A DNA stretch of 64,000 bases, taken from assembly GCA_965222105.1 (NCBI GenBank), contig CBDCTQ010000083.1:1-64000 (forward strand). The letters are read 5' to 3'. The notes under the pieces are model-generated. The model saw nothing but the letters and a program-made list of their open reading frames with translations. It did not search any database and was not told where the DNA came from. The stretch comes from CALGLS01 sp965222105 (lineage in GTDB: Bacteria > Bacteroidota > Bacteroidia > Chitinophagales > Saprospiraceae). How positions within the stretch are numbered: position 1 is the stretch's first letter; each line of letters starts with the position of its first letter. A program made the position numbers and the translations under genes. This document shows, piece after piece, positions 1 to 11,400 of the stretch.

Positions 1-1564
1 TTTTACCACATCTCCACAATTGTCCATGCCGATCCACAAAACTGTAGTTGTTCCTCCACAAGCTCCTGGGTGAGAGTAGATGGGAGTCAGGGTTGCTGTT
101 CTCAAGCAAGGCGCTTCTTCTCCGTTGTTGACATCTACAGGTACTAATGCAGCCAAAGCTGTGCAAGCTATTCCAATGGTTTGATCACTTACAGTAATAG
201 CCGGTGCAGGCAAAATGGTGATGGTGAAGGTACAATTGATAGTAACTTCATCACCTACTATATCAGGGTCCCCCTCGTCGGTAACGGCAATGGTAACCGC
301 ATCTGTTCCGCCACAGGCCCCAGGATGGATGAATTCGTCAATAAAAGCATATGTAACATCTCCACAAGGGCCTGGGTCTGACTCAATAGAGCCGCCAAAC
401 TGGTTAAAATAGGCTTGTGGATCTGCAAGCGCTCCAAAATCATAGTCACAGTTGAGAATCTGGGAGGTGGGACAGGTTACTTCTAGTTGGCAGCAGAGGT
501 TGCAGGTTGGCAGATTATATGTATATGTTTGCGTAATTGATGTTACAGCCCCACAAGCATCAGCTATAGAGTAAACATATCCCTCTTCCACTGCACACCC
601 ATCATTCTCTAAATCGATAGGACCAAAATTCATCTACATCTACATCATCAGGTGTAAGAACACCAGGAATAGGGCAATCATCACTGACTGTAAAATCAGT
701 TTCCGGATCAGGAATTGTAAACCCTTCCGGTACACACCCAAAGTCGGGCTCTGTAAAATCCATATCATTGCCAGCTACAGTCAGTATTGGCGCTTCATTA
801 GGTTCAATTGTAAATACTTGATCAACGGAAAGCGTGACACCACAATATTGAGCGCTATAAGTCCTCACATATATTCCACCATCACATGGATCAATAATTT
901 GATTATCATCCATCACCATCCAATTTGTCAGGTCACCATCTACAACATTGCATGCTCCACAAGAAGGTTGCAGATTAGTAACAGAGTAGTCACCACCAGT
1001 AGCGAGGAAGTCAGCTGTTGATGTTATTGACGCAGCGGCGGGAATTTCTGATACTTCGCAAATTGTTTGGCCAGTAGGTGGAACTAACGTAACCTCACAC
1101 TTAAAATCAACTAGAACATTTGGGGAAAGACTGAGAAATCCTGGCTTACAAATTACTATGGATTGCGATCCTCCCTCACAACTTGATAACGATACCAATT
1201 CGTTATTTCCATATTCAGTAATTTCTGAACAATTATTCATATCATCTACAAATCCCACATAAATATTTCCTTGATCATTCAAAAAATTAACGCTTGAATA
1301 AAGGCAATCTTCATCGATTCCAGTGCCTGTAAGGTTGAAACTTACTGCCACACAATCCACATTTCCATTTACAGTACCATCACAACATTCTTCTCCAATA
1401 TCATTATCAATCTCACCAGGTTGCGAGTAAATAAGGTTACCATCAGAATCCACCGAAACTGATATAATTTCTTCATCCGGAGTACACGTTTGCTGCCCCC
1501 ACCGGCCCCAACAGGCACCATCAAAACCGCCGCAGAAAACCAGCGGCACCAGCCAGTAATGCAT
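1..1564 (-). CDS. Large secreted T9SS-type protein, 5' part only, with an apparent frameshift
   Basis: The protein is cysteine- and aspartate-rich, like the secreted giants that follow upstream on this strand, and I do not recognise a catalytic domain. A 320-residue frame runs from 1564 and stops at 602-604. The -strand sequence from about 634 to position 1 stays open in a different frame with the same composition, including three Pro/Ser-Gly-x-Cys-Gly type motifs. The shift must lie between 604 and 634. Dropping one T from the T4 run at 625-628 joins the frames smoothly (...DVDEFGPIDLENDGC...). The start is uncertain: ATG at 1564 is followed by a hydrophobic stretch (HYWLVPLVFCGG) that could be a signal sequence. 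An upstream ATG at 1667 (MKKLIL...) joins the same frame if one T is removed from the T7 run at 1622-1628. The C-terminus and any sorting domain are outside the window. Either a real pseudogene or homopolymer sequencing errors would explain this. Confidence 0.7.
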
Positions 1565-2236
1565 TCCAAATTCCTTCTGTGGGTAGGTCAGCGACTCACC
1601 CCCGAGGTTCTCATTCTTGTTAAAAAAAGGAAGGTAGTTCTTTTTCCATGAGTATCAATTTTTTCATGAGATGATTATTTGTTTTGAGTATTGTGAGCTT
1701 AGGTTCTTCGATTTTCCAACAATAATCTTACATATCTTAGGTCCGGCCATAAACAGCCAGGGCCTTCCCAGTACATCTACTGAAAAAGCGGAATGTGGTC
1801 GTTTACCTACATGTACTTGCTAATGATTTGAAGAGAGATTGCGCAAAAACCACACAACCTAAGAGGAAAGACATAAGTGATAGAGTGTCGCCCTCTTTTC
1901 AACCTTTAGCAAGTAGGGGGTACCACGATTGGCACCTGCATAGGCTCATAAAAGGTTTATTTAACAGAAATTATTCGGGGTTTTACACGCATACTACTGC
2001 TCGGCCAGACAAAGGCCCAATGTTGGCCACAAGTCCGTTCGATTTACGGAATGCGTTAAAAATGAGGTGGTTATGGGAAGGGTTTAAGGGATGGGAATAG
2101 TAGTTTTTTCACTACTGCTGCACAAACATACAACAATTACGGCATATTAAAAAGTATGTTTGGTTTATTAATGTTTATTTTCCGAAATAGTAATAGACAT
2201 TATGAATGGATTTTTTGTATAGCAACTGAAGAGCAA

Positions 2237-2317
2237 TTTTTTGCCTAACCAAGGAACACCCGGAGCCTCGTAGCCTTAGCTACGAAGGCGAGGATGTGAC
2301 GTAGGGTAGGCAAAAAA
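2237..2317. repeat. Long imperfect stem-loop, possible dispersed repeat
   Basis: The outer arms TTTTTTGCCTAACC (2237-2250) and GGGTAGGCAAAAAA (2304-2317) pair with one mismatch. Inside them GCCTCGTAGC (2265-2274) pairs with GCTACGAAGGC (2279-2289) with one bulged base and a 4-nt loop. The nested arrangement of about 80 nt looks like a REP-type or miniature element rather than a simple terminator. Only one copy is in the window, so its dispersed nature is inferred. Confidence 0.45.
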
Positions 2318-2379
2318 GGGCATTCAGGCTGCATACAAAATTTTTGTTCATAAGGTCTAATATATCCGATAGAATTTAT

Positions 2380-2414
2380 AAAAAACAACGCCGAAGCAAT
2401 GCCCCGGCGCCGTT
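2380..2414 (-). terminator. Terminator-like hairpin after the 2974-aa gene
   Basis: On the minus strand a CGCCG/CGGCG stem with an inner GC-ATT-GC hairpin is followed by a T-rich run (TTGTTTTTTAT). It lies about 65 nt after the stop codon at 2479. The stem is short and imperfect, so the call is moderate. Confidence 0.45.
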
Positions 2415-2478
2415 GATCAGCATTCAATATAGTTGATTAACAAAGCACCTCGTAGAGTTAATAACCAATAATTATTGA

Positions 2479-5400
2479 TTACCGGTGCAACACCACATAC
2501 CCAGTATGCAGGGTACCGTCCCCCTCGTCGAACACATAAAAATAGGTGCCGTCGGGTAGATCGACCTCTCCGAAGGTACCCCTCCAATCGTTTTGATAAT
2601 TTTCGGTGTAGTACACCCGGTTGCCCCAGCGGTTGAAAAGGGAAAGGTTGTGATTGGGATAGTTGGTCAACCCCTGGATGATGAAGGCGTCGTTGATGTC
2701 ATCCCCATTTGGCGAAAAGCCGGACACAAAGCTGAGTTCCTGCACCACGCATGACACAAAGAAGAACACCTCCGTCGTATCGCAGCCGTAATCATTGCAA
2801 ATGGCATACCTCATCATGTCCGGTATGCTGTCGTTGCAGTAACCCAGGCTGGGTGTATATACGATCAACCCCGACAAGGTATCCACCACTATTTGGCCAT
2901 GCAGCGGCAATTGCACTATGTGAACGATGCCGTCGCCCCCGCCCAGATCGTCATTCACCGTTAGGTTGTCCGTAATCATGGTATTGACAACGGTGTAAAA
3001 GGAATCCTGATTGGCATCCGGCAACATACTGTTATCAATCACCGTCACTATTACCCAGGTGGTGTCGCAGTATCCCAGATCGTCGCAAATGGCGATGCAG
3101 GCACTGTCCACTCCTGCCTCAATGCCCGTTGCCGAAATACACCAGCCGCCGGATATGCCTTCGAACAATACGTATTCTCCCGATTGGCTTTCGCAAAAAT
3201 TCACCAGACTGGTAGCCGTGCCCGGCAATTCGCCAATGTCGAAGCAAAGGGTATCGGTGGTGTTGACCTCAATGGTTTGCGTCCAGGTATCGGGCGAAAT
3301 GCAATTGACCTCCACCAGGGCCGTATCCGCACATCCACTGACCAGGTTTTCTACAACTATTTCATGTATCCCCGTTGTCACGGAAATGGCTACCCGGGTA
3401 AAAACCGTTACAAACTCCACCCCAAGTGTCGTCGTAATACCTGTAGCAAGATGGATTATTATCAATGAGCCGAAACTTTGTCCCGAATTGATGGTAGCCC
3501 GGATCAATCCATTTCCAACATCATGCACCCAACCGCTGGCCGGATCCCACACGTTCATCGAATCCACCAGGTCGTCGATGTTTTCAAACTGACCCGAAAA
3601 CACCTGATTGCCCACCATCCATTCATCCACCGTGTAGGGTCCGAAATTTCCATTTCCCGTAAGGGTGCTGTAATCGTAAGTGGCAAAGCTATTCGATTGA
3701 CAGCCCGTTGTACCGCCCGTAAATAAGGTGCCATTGTCGTAAATCGCAAAATCGGCCAACGAATCCAAGGGTATGTTGAGGCAAATATCGGCCGCATCAT
3801 TGCAGTCGTTCAAGATAAAGGTCTGATCGTCAAAGTCAATGAAATCGCAATGAGGATCCACTACCGGCACACAATCTACTGTCACCAAAGCCGTATCGGC
3901 ACACCCAGTTGCATTGTCTAACACGACGATTACATGCTGCCCCGTATCCAGGGGTATGGCCACTTGCTGCGGCAATAGTTGCAAGGTAGGGCTGGACGAT
4001 GCCACTTCCGTACCTCCCGACGATACCACCATCGGACCAAAAGCCGACACCTGCCCCTCCCCTATGATCAGCAACCCGTCGAGCATCCAATTTCCGGAAG
4101 GATGCCAGACATTCATGGAATCCACCAACTCCTGAAGCGTACCAAAAGTAGCCCCTCCAAAATTGTTGCCGCCTACTATCCACTCCTCCAGCATATAACT
4201 ACCCGGCACATTGAACCCAATGGTTAAAAAGCTGACCAGAGAGTCGAATTCGCAGCCGGAAAGTGAACCTCCGTACAACACTCCGTTATCGTAAAGAGTG
4301 TATCCGCCAATATTGTCGGGATGAATGGGTATGCAGTAGTCGACTGTGCTATTGCAGTTCGGCGCATCCAACAATTCATCTACAATTATATCAGGACAAT
4401 CCGTGCATATAATGTTAACAAATGCCGTGTCCACACAGACATTGACCGTATCGGTGAAGATCAATACGTGAAAACCGGTATCCAGCGGAATGGCTGTATT
4501 CGCATTGCAGATATCGAATGCTCCGCTATAAGGCAACCCATTGTCGACTATGGTATAATCGACAATGTCTGTCGACAAAATCGGTGTACAGAATAAGGTC
4601 AGACTATCACAACCCACAGCGGTCATATGAGTAGTGTCGACAAAGATATCGGGGCAACCCATACAATCCACATCCACCAATACCGTATCCCGGCAGCCCG
4701 TAGCCACCTCCTCAAAAACGACCTGATGGCCACCAAATCCGAAATCGAGTGCCGTGCCATTGGAAGTGACGTCGATCGCCACCAACAACGACCCCGCCAT
4801 ACCCGAGCTCAACTGGGTCAGGTTGATATTGCTGTAGTTGGAGGTAGTCACCCCACCGCTTATTACCGAATTGGCCATATCCAATATCCAGTTGCCCGTT
4901 GGATTCCAAACATTCATCGAATCCTCCAGATCGGCCATATCGACTATGGTATCCATAAAAGCCACGCCATCTACCACCCAAATATCCACACTGTAAGGCC
5001 CGGCAAATCCCGCTCCCGGCAACCCGGAATAGTCGTATACGAAAGTCGTATCATTGTCGCAGCCCTCCATAGCACCTCCATAGATCGAGCCGTTATCGTA
5101 AATCTGATAATTGCCTATTTCATCGTATGGCACCTCTATACACAATGCCGTATCGGCTGAACAGTCGGCCAAAGTAGCCATCAATGAAGTAGCCGAAATA
5201 AAGTCCGTACAGTCCGGCACCACGGTAAAGACCAACACCGTCGTATCGCACATACCACTCAGATCGCAGACCACGACACAGGCCGTATCCTGCCCCGTGT
5301 AACCATTGTTGGGGAGGTAATCTACGCATTCGCTGGGGGTGTTGATCGTCAAGGTGCCGTTTTGAGGATCGCCGCAGGAATAGATCGTATCCACCCCTGC

Positions 5401-8400
5401 TGTCAGCTCTGAAAGGTCCATGCAGATATTGGGCAGGGGGGTATTTTCTACCACATTATGATAGGTCGTATCCGTAGTCGTCGACGGCAAGGGGGTTATG
5501 GTGAAAACCAGGATCGTCGTATCGCATATCCCGTTCACATCGCAGACCGATACACAGGCCGTATCCTGCCCCGTGTAACCATTGTTGGGGAGGTAATCTA
5601 CGCATTCGCTGGGGGTGTTGATCGTCAAGGTGCCGTTTTGAGGATCGCCGCAGGAATAGATCGTATCCACCCCTGCTGTCAGCTCTGAAAGGTCCATGCA
5701 GATATTGGGCAGAGTCGTGTTTTCCACCACGTTGTGATAGGTCGTATCCGTAGTCGTCGACGGCAAAGAGGTTATGGTGAATACCAGGATCGTCGTATCG
5801 CAAATGCCGTTCACATCGCAAACCGATACACAGGCCGTATCCTGACCCGTGTAATCATTGTTAGGGATGTAGTCGACGCATTCGCTTGGGGAGTTGATCG
5901 TCAAGGTGCCGTTTTGCGGATCGCCGCAACTGGTCACATCGTCAACCGCTCCCGTCAGTTCTGAAAGGTCCATGCAGATATTGGGCAGAGTCGTGTTTTC
6001 CACCACGTTGTGATAGGTCGTATCCGTAGTCGTCGACGGCAAAGAGGTTATGGTGAATACCAGGATCGTCGTATCGCAAATGCCGTTCACATCGCAAACC
6101 GATACACAGGCCGTATCCTGACCCGTGTAACCATTGTTGGGGATGTAGTCGACGCATTCGCTTGGGGAGTTGATCGTCAAGGTGCCGTTTTGCGGATCGC
6201 CGCAACTGGTCACATCGTCAACCGCTCCCGTCAGTTCTGAAAGGTCCATGCAGATATTGGGCAGAGTCGTGTTTTCCACCACGTTGTGATAGGTCGTATC
6301 CGTAGTCGTCGTCGGTAAGGAGGTTATGGTGAAAACCAGGATCGTCGTATCGCATATCCCGTTCACATCACAGACCGACACGCAGGCCGTATCCTGACCC
6401 GTGTAACCATTGTTGGGGATGTAGTCGACGCATTCGCTTGGGGAGTTGATCGTCAAGGTGCCGTTTTGCGGATCGCCGCAACTGGTCACATCGTCAACCG
6501 CTCCCGTCAGTTCTGAAAGGTCCATGCAGATATTGGGCAGAGTCGTGTTTTCCACCACGTTGTGATAGGTCGTATCCGTAGTCGTCGACGGCAAAGAGGT
6601 TATGGTGAATACCAGGATCGTCGTATCGCAAATGCCGTTCACATCGCAAACCGATACACAGGCCGTATCCTGACCCGTGTAACCATTGTTGGGGATGTAG
6701 TCGACGCATTCGCTTGGGGAGTTGATCGTCAAGGTGCCGTTTTGCGGATCGCCGCAACTGGTCACATCGTCAACCGCTCCCGTCAGTTCTGAAAGGTCCA
6801 TGCAGATATTGGACAAGGTCGTGTTTTCCGGTGTACTGTGGTAAGTGGTGTCGGTAGCCGTTACCAGCAAAATGTCAAACACCAATACCGTAGTATCGCA
6901 AACGAAGTTGATATCGCAGATCATTACACAAGCGGTATCGGGGCCAACATATCCATTGGAAGGAGTATAATCGACGCATTCATCACCGGGTGTGATCGTC
7001 AATATTCCGTTTTGTGGGTTGCCGCAACTAGTCACCAATCCCACTGGCCCGGGCAACTCCGACAAGTCCATACACAAATTGAGCAATGGTACCTCTTCAA
7101 AAGTGGTATACCACATGGTATCCAACTGCGGCAGCGGCATTACGGAAAAGACCAAAATGGTCGTATCACAAACCGCATTGACATCGCACACTGCCACGCA
7201 AGCCGTATCCTGCCCCGAAAAACCGGTGTTAGGAATGTAATCCACACATTCGTCAGGACTGGAAATGACTAACGAACCATTTTGCGGGTCACCGCAGGAA
7301 TACACCTGGTCCACCGCCCCGGTAAGTTCGGTCAGGTCCATACACAGATTGGCTAAGGACTCGTTTTCGAGCGTATTGTACCAAACGGTATCCATTTCCG
7401 GCAAGGGGATCACGGTAAAAACCAAAATAGTTGTATCACAAAAGGTATTAATGTCACAAACCACTACGCAGGCCGTATCCTGGCCGCTGAATCCATTGGC
7501 CGGGGTATAGTCGACGCACTCACTGGGAGGGGTCATTGTCACCATTCCATTCAGCGGATCGCCGCAACTCATAGTGGTATCCACCACATCGGTCAGTTCG
7601 GACAGGTCCATGCAAAGGCCGGTTAGTGTACTCGCCTCCATTGTGGTGAAATACAGGGTATCTATTGTTAGGACGACTTCATTGACGGCGATGATGGCGC
7701 CGTCGTGGTCGTCGTCGTCATTGGGATTGTCGGGGTTGTCTTCAATTTCATTGTCGATGACCAGGTCATTAGAGGGATTGAGGTCTGTATCGGAGTCTTC
7801 ATCAACCGGAGGAGTATTCAGATCGTTGGTATCGTTGTCGTAGTCGGTGATCTCGAAAAACTGAGAGATGGTAGTGCCCATAAAATTACAATCGACGCGG
7901 AGGTCCAATCTGAAAGTGATGGAATCGCCAGGTGCCAGCGGCCCCGGAATGACGATGGTGGGCTGCCCTCCTACCAGTTGCCAAAAATTATTATTGGGCA
8001 AAGTAGGATCGAAGTTCATACCGGCTGCCAGATAATTCGTCACCTCTATGTCGAAAGCAGGCGAGTTGCCCTGGTTGTAAATCCGCATAGAATAGGTGAC
8101 CGTATCGCAGATGTCAAAAGGAGAGCCGGGAGGCGTTATTACTCTGTAGGCCAGGTCAAAAATCTGATTGATGAAAACGATTTCCAGGTCGTGGTCGTCG
8201 TCATCTTCCGGGTGGTCGGGGTTGTCGTTTATTTCATTGTCGATGAAGGGGTCGTTGAACCCATTGGTATCGGTGACCGAGTCTTCATCGGTCGGTTGGG
8301 GGTTGCCATTGATCTGGTCGTTGTCGTAACCGATTATTTCCGCCAGGTTGGTAATGCTCGCTCCGCTGTAAAAAGGTTGAACGATCAAAGCAATATCCAA

Positions 8401-11400
8401 CAAAGCCGTATCTCCCGGCATCAAGGGGCCGGGGATGGTGTCCAACAGTGCTGGGCCCATCGGCGTCCAACCTGCATTGACGGGAAGGGTATTGTCAAAA
8501 TCAGCTCCGGCCGAATACAGCATCATAACCGCCACATCGTAGGCCGGCATGGTGCCCTGATTGAACACCCGGAGGGTATAGATAACCGTATCTTTGGGGT
8601 TGACCGTAGAGGCCTGCCCCGTTCCCAAAACCAACTGAAGGGCCAGGTCGAACGAACAGGTCGATACATTGACCGTCAAACTATCGATGTCGTAGCAAAA
8701 TGGCGTAGCTATTGTCGTTGACCGAACATAGTATTCCGTTGTGTCAGAGGGCGATACCACCGGGCTGCCCAATGGGTTGATCTCCGCCAGGGCATCGCTC
8801 AGCGAGTTGTAAAATACCAGATTTACCGAAAGGCCGCTGATGTCGGTCGCCCCCAACAAGAGATTAGTGGAAACTCCTGAACAAATATCGATGTCGTTGG
8901 TCAACAATTCCGGATTGGGATGCACATGAACCCACATGCTGTCGATGTCGAACTCTCCAGGCCCCGAATCTTTTCTAACATAATATTCACTGGAATCGAC
9001 CGGCGTAACCAACGACGGGATGAGGTTGGTCTGATTGATGGCATCGTTCAGCGTAGTGTAGTAGCCCGACGTCCCAGAAGTATTGTTGACGTCGTTTACC
9101 AGATCGCTTAGATTGACCGAATTGCCCGCACAAATGGTGGTATCGGTAGTCACCAGATCGGGAGGAATGACCATTGGGGCAAACCCCGCATCGAAATGAT
9201 GAACAATGCTGCCCGCATACGCCGTCATAAATGAGTAGTAGGGGTATCCATTAAAGTTTGGATTGATACCCGATGCCAACACAATATCCGAATCGTTCTT
9301 ATCGGGGTCGGCTCCAGTGCCTGTATTGGCCATAGTCAAAAGAAGCGAACCATTGAGGGTACTATCGGCGAGGTCGAATCCGCCATCTGTTCCCATCGCC
9401 ACGTAATAGGTCGTAGCCGGTGTCAGCGTATCCGAAAATTGATATAAGCCATTGGCGTCGGTAGTGTCCTTCCATTGCAGGTTGCCGTTTATGTCAAATA
9501 GCGAAACCTCTACATCGGCAATACCGCCTTCGCCAGGCCCCTGAACGCCATCTCCATTGGCGTCTTGCCAGATGTAGCCCGTCAATTCCAGCGGAGGTGC
9601 CGCCGACAACAAGGTAAGCCCTCCCATACCCTGGCCTTCCATCGCATACCCATTGCCCGCAGGCAAAACGCCGGGAGGAGTTTCATACAACTCGTAGCCC
9701 ATAGGAATGCCCGAGGCACCCGTCTGCAAATTATAACGGCGCACTCCGCCCGAACTATCCTGTACCGGATTCATGGTGGACAACAATACATTTCCGCTTC
9801 CGGGTATGGCTGCCAAAGCCCCCATTCCAGTCTCGCTATGTTCGGCACCGAAAAACTCACCACAGAAATATTCGCCGCCGCCGGGACCTTCTCCGTTGGC
9901 GCCGCAGCCTCCCCCGCCCGGAATGGTGCCACCCGTTTCGACGGAATAATTGGTACCGTTGAAATAGGCATACAATAAGTCGCCACCATTCACAACGGTT
10001 TCCGTACCCGTGTCGGAGGGATTTCTCTGGAGAGAGTATTTTTGAAAACCATACCGGTCTGAAAAGGCCAGCAAGAGGGTGTTGTCATCCACAAATTCGA
10101 TATCCGTCATCATAGGCGATGGCCGACAGACCACAGTTACATCGTCGTAGGTGCCGATCCAGGGTTGCCAGGTGGTGCAATTGGTATTGACGACGCCACC
10201 CCGCGTATAGTTTAGTGAAAACGGATTGACAGCATCGGACCACAAACCCGTCGACAGATCATACTGACAAACCGCTGCCGTCAGGTCGGAAGTACTCCCC
10301 CCATTTTCACCCGTACAAACCACTCCTACATACAGTTTTCCGCGCCGGTACCTTACGGCAAATGGCCGGGCCTCACCATTGCTGCACGACAGGTTGGGCA
10401 GCGGTGGTAAGCTGTCTATCTGGGCTGCCCCCGGCAAGGAGCCGGTGATGAAATAATTAGTGAGATCGATGGTCACCACCTTCCGGGAAAACAGATTGAT
10501 GACAAACAAGGTGTTTCCGTCGGCAGAGATGTCCATACCACCCAAACCGATTTTGCCGGGAGCATCAAACATAAAAGCGTCAGTAGCCGGGTCGTCGAAA
10601 TCGGCATTAAGAACCCTTGCCGGTTCCGTGCCTACATCCACCCCTAGGAAATTCAACCCGATGAAGCTGGTCGCTGATGGAGAAGCGCCGGAATAGTCCA
10701 CCCGGTAAATACCACCGATGCCGATGGGCCCCAGCCCTACATGGCGCTTCATCGCGGCAGCCACGAAAGCCAGTTCACTTTGGCGGTGATAAGCAGCTCC
10801 CCAAACAGCCCCTACCTGCCAGTTGGCGCCGTCGGGGTTTGGTGGGATCGAATTGCCTAGCCGGTCGTATGGAAAAGACACGATGGCATCGACCGCACCA
10901 GCCGACCCCCCCGCAATGGGATCGCCGTTGACGTATAAATTGGTCATCACATCGGGTACCATTTCGCAGTACTCGTCGGGATAGTACATACCCAGACGAG
11001 CAGCACAGGTGGAGGATGTGAAAAATTGAATATCGGAATTATTGACATCGCCGGGGCTGATCTCAAGCCAACTGTCGGGCCAATTGTATTCTACCCTTAC
11101 GGGAAATCCCTGAGGGGTGACCGACCAGTTGCCGGCAGCATCGGTTGTATCGTACTGCACATTGCCGGTAGCTTCGTATATGGAAATAGCGATATTGGGA
11201 ATCCCCGACTCATTGGCGTCGAGAGTGGCATAGGTGTTGGCGCTAGTGGCGTTGGCGGCGGGTACATCCCGAAAAACGGTTCCGCCGATGTCTCCCACAC
11301 TGCATTGTGCCCACAACCCAACCTGAAAACCGAGCCAGGCCAGAACCAACAATCCGCCTTTTAGGTAAACGGAGGTCATTTGTAGAGATGCTTGAATGCT

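Larger units (their letters stand above)
1668..2478. other. Intergenic region with a stem-loop element, no convincing gene
   Basis: About 0.8 kb lies between the edge gene and the 2974-aa gene. The open frames here (for example 1795-2100 on the plus strand from a GTG) have no recognisable domain and no promoter, so I do not call them. The region holds the stem-loop at 2237-2317 and a terminator-like hairpin at 2380-2414. The rest is AT-rich and I see nothing else in it. Confidence 0.5.

Noticed and set aside
1795..2100. 101-codon plus-strand frame starting with GTG
   Set aside because: No family, no promoter, GTG start, and ordinary composition for random open sequence.
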